A stretch of DNA of 64,000 nt from Mesohalobacter halotolerans. Its GTDB lineage: Bacteria > Bacteroidota > Bacteroidia > Flavobacteriales > Flavobacteriaceae. The DNA is taken from NCBI RefSeq assembly GCF_006120725.1, contig NZ_SWMU01000001.1:806001-870000 (forward strand), in the 5' to 3' direction. Shown here piece by piece: positions 44,780 to 51,648 of this stretch (the stretch's first letter is position 1; every line of letters begins with the position of its first letter). The notes beneath the pieces are model-generated. The model did not search any database and had not been told where the DNA came from. It saw only the letters and a list, made by a program, of their open reading frames with translations. The translations under genes were made by a program, and so were the position numbers.

Positions 44780-45760
44780 ATGCCTAAATCTCAATTTAAA
44801 AGTTGGATTAAAATCCTATTACCACTTTTATTAGGTATATTTTTTATTTGGTTTTCCTTTAAAGATACTACAGCTGAGCAACGTACGGCTATTTGGGAAA
44901 CCACAAAAAATGCAAAATTATTTTGGATTATCTTATCTATGGTAATGGGTATTACATCACATGTTTTAAGAGCAAGTCGGTGGAAGCTTTTACTATTACC
45001 TCTCAAAGACCAACCAAAATTATCCAATTGTTTTTACACGGTAATGTTTGGATATTTAGCCAACCTCGGTATACCCAGATCCGGAGAAGTTTTGAGAGGT
45101 GCAAGTTATGCGAGTTATACAAATTTGAGCTTCGAGCAAACTTTTGGAACGATTATTACAGAGAGAATTATTGATTTCATTATGCTCATTCTTATTATTG
45201 GCGTAACTCTTGTTTTAAAAACAGATGAACTATTATTTTATTTAGACCTTAACGACATCAAACCGCTGCACACACTAGGGTATCTTTTTGGTTTTTTGGG
45301 TTTTATTTTTTTAATATTTAGAGCTATTAAACAATCCAAAAATCTTATAGCAATTAAGATTAATAATTTTTTGACAGGATTAATACAAGGTATAAGAAGT
45401 CTTATGGTAATGCGACATCAATGGAAATTTGTATTCCAAACTATTGCCATTTGGATGTTGTATATCGGTATGTTTTGGATTATAAAATACGCTATTGCTG
45501 GAACAGAAAATTTATCATTTGGAGCTGCACTCATTGGATTCATAGCTGGTACATTTGCAATGTCTGTCACTAGTGGTGGTATTGGGTTGTACCCTTTTGC
45601 AATCTCAGCTGTATTCAAATTGTTTGATATACCTGTAGAAGTTGGTCAAGCTTTTGGATGGGTGCTTTGGATAGCCCAAACGATTGTGGTAGTTGTTTTG
45701 GGAGTTACTTCGGCTATACTATTGCCTATTGCAAATAAAAGTAATAAATTAGCAAATTAA
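44780..45760 (+). CDS. Lysylphosphatidylglycerol synthase TM-region/flippase-like protein
   Basis: A 326-residue inner-membrane protein with about eight helices, of the UPF0104 / LPG_synthase_TM family. It shows the family hallmark GYLANLGIPRSGEVLRGASY (about residues 88-107), then ITERIIDFIMLILI, and SVTSGGIGLYPFA near residue 270. There is no C-terminal aminoacyl-transferase domain, so it is not a full MprF. The transmembrane domain acts as a flippase in MprF, so a lipid- or glycan-lipid-handling role is possible here but unproven. It is co-transcribed with panD. Confidence 0.85.
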   Translation: MPKSQFKSWIKILLPLLLGIFFIWFSFKDTTAEQRTAIWETTKNAKLFWIILSMVMGITSHVLRASRWKLLLLPLKDQPKLSNCFYTVMFGYLANLGIPRSGEVLRGASYASYTNLSFEQTFGTIITERIIDFIMLILIIGVTLVLKTDELLFYLDLNDIKPLHTLGYLFGFLGFIFLIFRAIKQSKNLIAIKINNFLTGLIQGIRSLMVMRHQWKFVFQTIAIWMLYIGMFWIIKYAIAGTENLSFGAALIGFIAGTFAMSVTSGGIGLYPFAISAVFKLFDIPVEVGQAFGWVLWIAQTIVVVVLGVTSAILLPIANKSNKLAN

Positions 45761-45774
45761 AAAACCAATTTTTT

Positions 45775-46923
45775 ATGAAAAAACTTTGGCTGTGCGTCAT
45801 TGTGATTTTCATACCCCAGTTTTACAGTTTTGCACAAAAAGAATACATCGAGGTCGAATCAAAAATATTGGAACAAACCCGGCAAATTAAAGTTCAATTA
45901 CCTCGAAATTACGACCTGGAAAGCGAAAGAACATACCCGTTAATTTTTGTTTTTGACGGAGATTACCTCTTTGAACCCGTTGCTGGGACTGTAGATTACC
46001 TCAGTTATTGGGAAGAAATGCCAGAGGCCTTTGTCGTTGGTGTAAATCAAATAGGAACCCGTATCGAAGACGGTAATTATGACAGGATAGACTTTACACC
46101 CATAGAAAAAGGAGAAAACTTTTTTGATTTTATAGGTCTTGAAATCTTACCATATTTAAGTGAAAACTACAATATTGGTCCCTTTTCGGTTGTGGTTGGA
46201 CACGATTATATGGCCAATTTTATGAACCTTTTTTTATTTAGCAAAAAAATACCATTCGATGGTTTTATTAACTTAAGTCCAGATGTTCCAAATGGTTTTA
46301 TACCTTATATAGCAGAAAAAATGTATGAACTTGAAAGCGATCTTTGGTACTCAATTACGATGGGTTCTAACGATATCAACTTTATAAAGCAAAAAACCAA
46401 AAAACTTCATTCAAACTTATCTTCTGTAGACAATGATAAATTGAAATTGAGTTTTAACGTGTTTGAAAATACCAACCATTATACTTTTGTAAGTTACGCA
46501 ATTCCATTTAGTTTATCAGAAATCTTTAAGCCTTTTACAGCGATAGACGATGAAGAATACGAAGAAAGTTTATCAAAAGCTTCAGACCCCACAGATTATC
46601 TTATTGAAAAGTATAAGACCATATACAGACTTTATGGCGTGGAGAAAACCATAAGAGTATCAGATATCATGAAAGTTTATAAGTTGATTAAAGATCAAAA
46701 ATCTTGGGAAAATTTGAAAAATCTTGGAAAATTAGCCAAAGATCAATATCCAGAAACATTATTATCAGACTTTTTTAGTGGTATGTATTTCCAAAAAATT
46801 GTTAAACCTAAAAAAGCTATTAAAGCCTATGAGTCAGGATATGCATATGAAGAAGTAGGTGGAATAAAAAAAGAAATGCTACTAGACGAAATTGACTTTC
46901 TCAAAGAAACTTTTGGTTACTAA
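45775..46923 (+). CDS. Exported esterase-fold protein lacking the nucleophile serine, 382 aa
   Basis: A signal peptide (about 1-20, ending SFAQ) is followed by a putative esterase (EstD/IroE-like) alpha/beta hydrolase domain: VQLPRNYDLESERTYPLIFV, DGDYLFEP and VVGVNQIGTR. The nucleophile elbow would be G-x-S-x-G, but the sequence is GHDYMA (142-147): Asp144 replaces the Ser and Ala147 the second Gly. It is probably catalytically dead as a serine hydrolase. The last 100 residues (RVSDIMKVYKLIKDQ; LAKDQYPETLLSDFF) are helical and could be a TPR-like end. It lies between a flippase-like gene and radA. Confidence 0.75.
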   Translation: MKKLWLCVIVIFIPQFYSFAQKEYIEVESKILEQTRQIKVQLPRNYDLESERTYPLIFVFDGDYLFEPVAGTVDYLSYWEEMPEAFVVGVNQIGTRIEDGNYDRIDFTPIEKGENFFDFIGLEILPYLSENYNIGPFSVVVGHDYMANFMNLFLFSKKIPFDGFINLSPDVPNGFIPYIAEKMYELESDLWYSITMGSNDINFIKQKTKKLHSNLSSVDNDKLKLSFNVFENTNHYTFVSYAIPFSLSEIFKPFTAIDDEEYEESLSKASDPTDYLIEKYKTIYRLYGVEKTIRVSDIMKVYKLIKDQKSWENLKNLGKLAKDQYPETLLSDFFSGMYFQKIVKPKKAIKAYESGYAYEEVGGIKKEMLLDEIDFLKETFGY

Positions 46924-46928
46924 AATAT

Positions 46929-48293
46929 ATGGCTAAACCTCAAACCGTCTACTATTGTCAAAACTGCGGAGCACAGCATCCCAAATGGCAAGGACAGTGC
47001 CATTCTTGTAAAGAATGGAATACCTTAGTAGAGGAAATTATCAGCAAATCTAGTAAAAAAACATGGCAGTCCTCAAGCGCTAAAAACAATAAAACAAAAC
47101 TACCCAAAGCTTCTAAGCTTAGTGATATCAGCTTTGAAATAGAGGACAGGATCAAAACCAAAGATGAGGAACTCAATAGGGTCTTAGGAGGCGGAATAGT
47201 AAAAGGGTCTCTAGTTTTACTCGGAGGCGAACCCGGTATTGGCAAAAGTACTTTGTTACTACAACTTTGTCTTAACCTGCCGGTAAAAAGCCTTTATATC
47301 TCTGGTGAAGAAAGCAGTAAGCAAATAAAAATGCGCGCAGAGCGTATTCAAAAATCTAATGACAACTGCTTTATACTAGCAGATACTTCAACTCAACGTA
47401 TATTTAATCAGATCAACAAAATTGAACCAGAACTTGTGATAGTAGATTCTATACAAACTTTGCATACTGAAGTTATTGAAAGTTCACCTGGGAGTATTTC
47501 TCAAATTAGAACTTGTACTGCAGAATTGATCAAATACGCAAAAGAGACCAATACACCAGTCTTACTTATCGGACATATCAATAAAGAAGGCCATCTTGCA
47601 GGTCCAAAGATTTTAGAACATATGGTTGATACCGTTTTACAATTTGAAGGTGACCAAAATTTTATTTACCGTATTGTTAGAGTTCAAAAAAACAGATTTG
47701 GTTCAACCAATGAATTGGGAATTTATGAAATGCAAACCAATGGATTAAAGCAAATTTTAAACCCCTCCAAAATTTTAATTTCCAATCAAGAACACGATTT
47801 GAGCGGTACGTCAATTGCAGCAACATTAGAAGGTATGCGCCCACTTATGATTGAGATTCAAGCTCTTGTCAGTACGGCTGTTTATGGCACCCCACAACGT
47901 TCATCAACGGGATATAATGCCAAACGACTCAATATGATTCTGGCTGTTTTAGAAAAACGGGCTGGTTTTAAATTAGGAACTAAAGATGTCTTTCTGAATA
48001 TTACGGGCGGTATCAATATTGATGACCCTGCAATAGATTTAGCCGTTATAGCTGCTATTTTATCATCCAGTCACGATATTGTACTTAACTACCGTTATTG
48101 CTTTGCTGCAGAAATCGGTCTTGCAGGTGAAGTCAGACCTGTACCGCGCCTAGAACAGCGTATAGCTGAAGCCGATAAATTAGGATTTGAAAAAATATTT
48201 ATAGCTCACAATACTAAGACTTCAAAAAATAACGTCCAGCTCGAAATCATCAAGCTTAAAAGTGTAGTTGATCTAGTGGAGTATTTGTTTTAG
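46929..48293 (+). CDS. radA: DNA repair protein RadA
   Basis: RadA (Sms) is a RecA-like ATPase that helps branch migration in recombination repair. The 454-residue protein has an N-terminal C4 zinc motif (Cys10, Cys13, Cys24, Cys27: CQNCG and CHSC), Walker A GGEPGIGKST (about residues 97-106), the RadA-specific KNRFG (about 254-258), and a C-terminal Lon-protease-like domain (NITGGINIDDPAIDLAV). Length is normal. It is the last gene of the panC operon, and a terminator follows. Confidence 0.96.
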   Translation: MAKPQTVYYCQNCGAQHPKWQGQCHSCKEWNTLVEEIISKSSKKTWQSSSAKNNKTKLPKASKLSDISFEIEDRIKTKDEELNRVLGGGIVKGSLVLLGGEPGIGKSTLLLQLCLNLPVKSLYISGEESSKQIKMRAERIQKSNDNCFILADTSTQRIFNQINKIEPELVIVDSIQTLHTEVIESSPGSISQIRTCTAELIKYAKETNTPVLLIGHINKEGHLAGPKILEHMVDTVLQFEGDQNFIYRIVRVQKNRFGSTNELGIYEMQTNGLKQILNPSKILISNQEHDLSGTSIAATLEGMRPLMIEIQALVSTAVYGTPQRSSTGYNAKRLNMILAVLEKRAGFKLGTKDVFLNITGGINIDDPAIDLAVIAAILSSSHDIVLNYRYCFAAEIGLAGEVRPVPRLEQRIAEADKLGFEKIFIAHNTKTSKNNVQLEIIKLKSVVDLVEYLF

Positions 48294-48309
48294 ATATATT
48301 TAAAGATAT

Positions 48310-48346
48310 AACAAAAAAAAACCAGCTAAAAATTAGCTGGTTTTAA
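48310..48346. terminator. Bidirectional terminator between radA and the FAS1 gene
   Basis: AACCAGCTAA (48320-48329) pairs with TTAGCTGGTT (48333-48342), a 10-bp stem. The minus strand has a long T run after it (the A run at 48313-48321), best for the leftward FAS1 gene; the plus strand has a shorter T run after radA. Confidence 0.8.
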
Positions 48347-48364
48347 ACATCTATATGGGTATGT

Positions 48365-49327
48365 TTATGGTAATGTTGGTAAAATCACATTATCTAAAAC
48401 ATGAATTACACCATTTGAACCTGTTACATCTGTAGCGATAATGTTCACTACTCTTCCATTTTGATCTGTAATGGTTACACCATCTGGAATATTGATTGTA
48501 ATGGTTTCACCTTGTACTGTTGCTGGCGTAATCCCATCAGAGATATCAGCAGCTCTGACAGCGCCATCAGGAAGGACATGGTATGTTAGTACATCTGTTA
48601 AAGCACTAAAGTTTAAAACATCGTCTATAGTTTCAAAAGGATCATTAGGATCTTCATCCAAAAAGTTTTGAAAAGCCATGTCATTTGGCGCAAATACTGT
48701 AAATGGTGCTGGGCTAGTTCCAGCGTCAGTAGATAAAGTTGCAATCAAATTTTCCTGAGTTAAAGCAGTTGCTAAATTAGAAAACATAGGATTTGAAGCA
48801 GCTAGGTCTACAACATTAGGAATAGTAATTACCGCATCTACTACATGGACCGTTCCATTGCTACTCTCTAAATCTGCTACTGTAACTTCAGAACTGTTGT
48901 TCAAGTTTACACCATTATCAATGTTTACATATAAATCTATAAAGTTATTATTACCAGAATAAGATTCAGTAGCATTGGTTTTAACATATCCGTTGGTTAA
49001 ATCAGTTGATAAAACGTTTCCTGTTACAACATGATTTAATAATAGATTTGTAAGCTCATCATCAGTTAATGTTGAAGGATCAATACCGCTAAATGCATCA
49101 TCAGTTGGTGCAAAAACAGTAAAAGTACCACTACTTAAAACTTGATCCAGACCAGTATCAATAAGGAGTTGTTCAAGTACAGTATGATCCGGACTATCTG
49201 CAATGATATTAAATGTGTAAGCTGGTGGTGTTGCATAACCATCGTCTGAACCATAATCATCGTCTGAACATGATACAGAGGTTATTAGCAATACAGCTAA
49301 AAACATAATTTTTGATAGTGATTTCAT
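48365..49327 (-). CDS. FAS1 (fasciclin) domain lipoprotein, 320 aa
   Basis: A lipoprotein with lipobox SVSC (Cys20) and an acidic SDDDYGSDDGY lead. Two fasciclin domains follow (about residues 40-165 and 170-315). Each has the FAS1 motifs: FTVFAPTDDAFSGI with LLNHVVTGNVLS in the first, and FTVFAPNDMAFQNFL with LTYHVLPDGAV in the second. Each ends in the H-V-L/V-D motif (GTVHVVDAVI; GVIHVLDNVI). FAS1 domains act in adhesion or protein contacts, so it is probably anchored on the outer membrane. It is a single-gene unit ending at the bidirectional terminator. Confidence 0.93.
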   Translation of the reverse strand: MKSLSKIMFLAVLLITSVSCSDDDYGSDDGYATPPAYTFNIIADSPDHTVLEQLLIDTGLDQVLSSGTFTVFAPTDDAFSGIDPSTLTDDELTNLLLNHVVTGNVLSTDLTNGYVKTNATESYSGNNNFIDLYVNIDNGVNLNNSSEVTVADLESSNGTVHVVDAVITIPNVVDLAASNPMFSNLATALTQENLIATLSTDAGTSPAPFTVFAPNDMAFQNFLDEDPNDPFETIDDVLNFSALTDVLTYHVLPDGAVRAADISDGITPATVQGETITINIPDGVTITDQNGRVVNIIATDVTGSNGVIHVLDNVILPTLP

Positions 49328-49357
49328 AAGTAATTGTTTTTTGGTTTACATTGATAA

Positions 49358-49371
49358 GACAATGCATTGTC
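49358..49371. promoter_or_regulatory. 14-bp perfect palindrome upstream of the FAS1 gene
   Basis: GACAATGCATTGTC is a perfect palindrome 30 bp before the FAS1 start codon. It could be an operator for a dimeric regulator, but it may be chance in a short gap. Confidence 0.3.
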
Positions 49372-49445
49372 AAAAATTACTACCTGTGAAATTTGATTTA
49401 ATAAATTTTTAACTTTAAGATCGGAAATTGTTAAAGAAAGTAGAA

Positions 49446-50090
49446 TTACTCACAGTTTTGCCGGGATTCATTAAAAACCGCAATAAAATCAGAATTTGAA
49501 TCAATTCGGATGGGGTTTGAGCTAGAGTCTAATAGAAAGATTGGATATTCAATTTCAAAAATGTCATTATCGTGAAGATTTTCTAAATGTCGAAATACTT
49601 GTCTATCCGTATTGAGTTGAAAGGTTTCAAAGCTCTGTGTCAAATCATTAAACTCTTTTAGTACAATAGGATATTGTATGTCTAGACAAGAGTTAGGTTG
49701 TATGTTGAAATTTTCGTCGCAAACGCTTTTTACCAGATTAAAATCTGTGCCAGATACAATGTTGTGCTCTTCATAATTATAAAAAATCGCTTTAACCGGA
49801 TAAACTATTTCTATTTGTTCGGTATTGCTTAGATCTGAAATATCCTGTTCAGAAGTTATATTTCTCAGTTCTGAATTCACTTGAATCTGGTAAGGAAACT
49901 TGATGCTGAAACAAGAGGTATTGTCTATGAGATCATCAAAAGATGCGTTGTGAACCGATATGGCTTTTACCAATTTAGTCAATTCAGAGTTTCTGTGTGC
50001 ATTATTTTCAGATTGAAGCGTTTGCACTTCCTCATCATTATAACAACCCACTAGAAAAATTAATAATATGTAGTATATAATTTTATTCAT
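49446..50090 (-). CDS. Lipoprotein with repeated Ile-x-aromatic-Pro units, 214 aa
   Basis: I take the ATG at 50090, giving MNKIIYYILLIFLVGC with lipobox Cys16; an ATG at 50117 would add nine residues before the signal. No named family is recognised with certainty. The mature protein has four similar segments: SIKFPYQI (62-69), EIVYPVKA (94-101), DIQYPIVL (137-144) and EIEYPIFL (179-186). They form two larger units, each running from Cys to Cys (Cys60-Cys124, Cys135-Cys213). It diverges from the sigma/FecR/TonB-receptor genes by 73 bp and may belong to that signalling locus. Confidence 0.75.
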   Translation of the reverse strand: MNKIIYYILLIFLVGCYNDEEVQTLQSENNAHRNSELTKLVKAISVHNASFDDLIDNTSCFSIKFPYQIQVNSELRNITSEQDISDLSNTEQIEIVYPVKAIFYNYEEHNIVSGTDFNLVKSVCDENFNIQPNSCLDIQYPIVLKEFNDLTQSFETFQLNTDRQVFRHLENLHDNDIFEIEYPIFLLDSSSNPIRIDSNSDFIAVFNESRQNCE

Positions 50091-50119
50091 AAAATGCGCT
50101 TTCATAAATAAAGACAATT

Positions 50120-50127
50120 CAAAGATA
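50120..50127 (-). promoter_or_regulatory. -7 promoter element for the repeat lipoprotein
   Basis: The minus strand reads TATCTTTG, matching TAnnTTTG, 29 bp before the lipoprotein ATG. It lies in the 73-bp divergent region with the sigma-factor gene. No such element is seen on the plus strand for the sigma gene. Confidence 0.45.
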
Positions 50128-50163
50128 AAAATTCCTACCTAATTAACTATTTTTATAATTTTA

Positions 50164-50694
50164 ATGAATATGACAAAAGATAAACTTCTAAATAAAAATT
50201 GTTGTGACCAAAGCATTTTTTCTAAACTTCATGATAAGCATGCTAAAGATTTACACGATTTTATTTATTATAAATTTGGTGAACAATTTAACCCTAAGGA
50301 CAAAGTTCAGCAAGCCTTTTTAAAATTATGGGAAAATTGTAAAAAAATTACACCAGATAAAGCTAAGAGTTATCTCTTTTCGGTGGCTAATAACACCACA
50401 CTTAATGTGATAAAGCATGAAAAAGTGATTTTAAAATACGAGTCAAATACCAAGTCAAATAATTCAGACCATCAAGATCCTCAATTTCTTCTCGAAGAAA
50501 AAGAGTACATGGATAAATATCAAAATGCCTTATCAAAATTGACTGAAGAAAAGCGAGCTGCTTTTCTTTTAAATAGGGTAGAAGGCAAAAAGCACAAAGA
50601 GATAGCTAAGATATTAGGCATCTCCAGAAAAGCCGTTGAAAAAAGAATTTATACAGCATTGAAACAATTGCGAAAAGAGATACATGAAATTTAA
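50164..50694 (+). CDS. ECF RNA polymerase sigma factor, 176 aa
   Basis: A sigma-70 family protein with region 2 (about residues 25-85, LHDFIYYKFGEQF, VQQAFLKLWENCKK) and region 4 (about 118-170, LTEEKRAAFLLNRVEGKKHK, then EIAKILGISRKAVEKRI as helix-turn-helix). Regions 1 and 3 are absent, as in ECF factors. It directly precedes a FecR-type anti-sigma factor and a TonB receptor, the standard Bacteroidota cell-surface signalling order. The start could be M1 or M3. It is expected to turn on the receptor genes when the ligand binds. Confidence 0.93.
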   Translation: MNMTKDKLLNKNCCDQSIFSKLHDKHAKDLHDFIYYKFGEQFNPKDKVQQAFLKLWENCKKITPDKAKSYLFSVANNTTLNVIKHEKVILKYESNTKSNNSDHQDPQFLLEEKEYMDKYQNALSKLTEEKRAAFLLNRVEGKKHKEIAKILGISRKAVEKRIYTALKQLRKEIHEI

Positions 50695-50739
50695 CATTTA
50701 ATGGGTAGGAATTTATAGAAATTAATTGTCATATAATCG

Positions 50740-51648
50740 ATGAAACCAGATAAAGAAATTTTAATCAAAAAATGGCTCAACGATGAGCTGTCTCCTGAAG
50801 AGTTTGAGATGTTTAAGAAATTAGACAAGTATGAGGAGTATATCAAAATTTCTGACAGAGCAAAACATTTTAAAGCACCTCATTACAATCAAAAAGTTGA
50901 ATTTGAAAAATTAAATTTTGCAACGTCTTCTCAGAAAAAATCTTCGAATCTTAAAGTTTTTAAATACGTTGCAGCGGTTGCTGCTATAGCCATTATAGCT
51001 TTTACCTTATTTCAAACATTAAATACAACGACAAACTTACAATCTTTTGCAACTTCTACAGCAAAAACAAAATCTGTTCAATTACCAGACCAATCAAAGG
51101 TAAGTCTTAATGCCAATTCTAATTTAACTTACAATAAAGACGAATGGTATAAAGAAAGACAGCTTCAACTTAACGGTGAAGCATTATTTAAAGTCAAAAA
51201 AGGACAAAAATTTGTCGTGAATACAGCTTATGCAAATGTGGAAGTGTTGGGGACAGTTTTTAATGTTAAATCTCGCGATTACATTTTTGAAGTCTCGTGT
51301 TTTGAAGGTTCTGTGAAGGTCTATTTAAAAGGGCAATCTTACGTCTTAAAACCCAAAGACAATCTCGTGATTGATCATGAAAATATTTTGATTACTCAAT
51401 TCAGCTCTGCTCAACCGGATTGGAAAACCAATAAAACCATTATTGACAGCAAAAGCTTAGACATTGTTTTAAAGGAATTTCAAAATTATTACGATGTCAA
51501 TTTTGATGCTTCAAATATCGATACTTCAACCATATATTCAGGAAGTTTTTCTCACAATGATTTAAAAATTGCTTTAAATTCTATTACTTTGCCCTTAGGA
51601 TATACGTATACCAAACAAGGTAATACCATCATTTTATCTAATCAGTGA
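50740..51648 (+). CDS. FecR family anti-sigma factor, 302 aa
   Basis: The cytoplasmic N-terminus (about 1-70, KKWLNDELSPEEFEMFKKLD) would bind the sigma factor. A membrane helix follows (about 74-94, FKYVAAVAAIAIIAFTLF). The periplasmic FecR domain (SVQLPDQSKVSLNANSNLTY; ALFKVKKGQKFVVNTAYANV; VLGTVFNVKS) and the DUF4974-type C-terminus (IDSKSLDIVLKEFQNYYDV) come next. It passes the signal from the TonB receptor to the sigma factor. The stop overlaps the receptor's GTG start by 4 bp. Confidence 0.93.
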   Translation: MKPDKEILIKKWLNDELSPEEFEMFKKLDKYEEYIKISDRAKHFKAPHYNQKVEFEKLNFATSSQKKSSNLKVFKYVAAVAAIAIIAFTLFQTLNTTTNLQSFATSTAKTKSVQLPDQSKVSLNANSNLTYNKDEWYKERQLQLNGEALFKVKKGQKFVVNTAYANVEVLGTVFNVKSRDYIFEVSCFEGSVKVYLKGQSYVLKPKDNLVIDHENILITQFSSAQPDWKTNKTIIDSKSLDIVLKEFQNYYDVNFDASNIDTSTIYSGSFSHNDLKIALNSITLPLGYTYTKQGNTIILSNQ

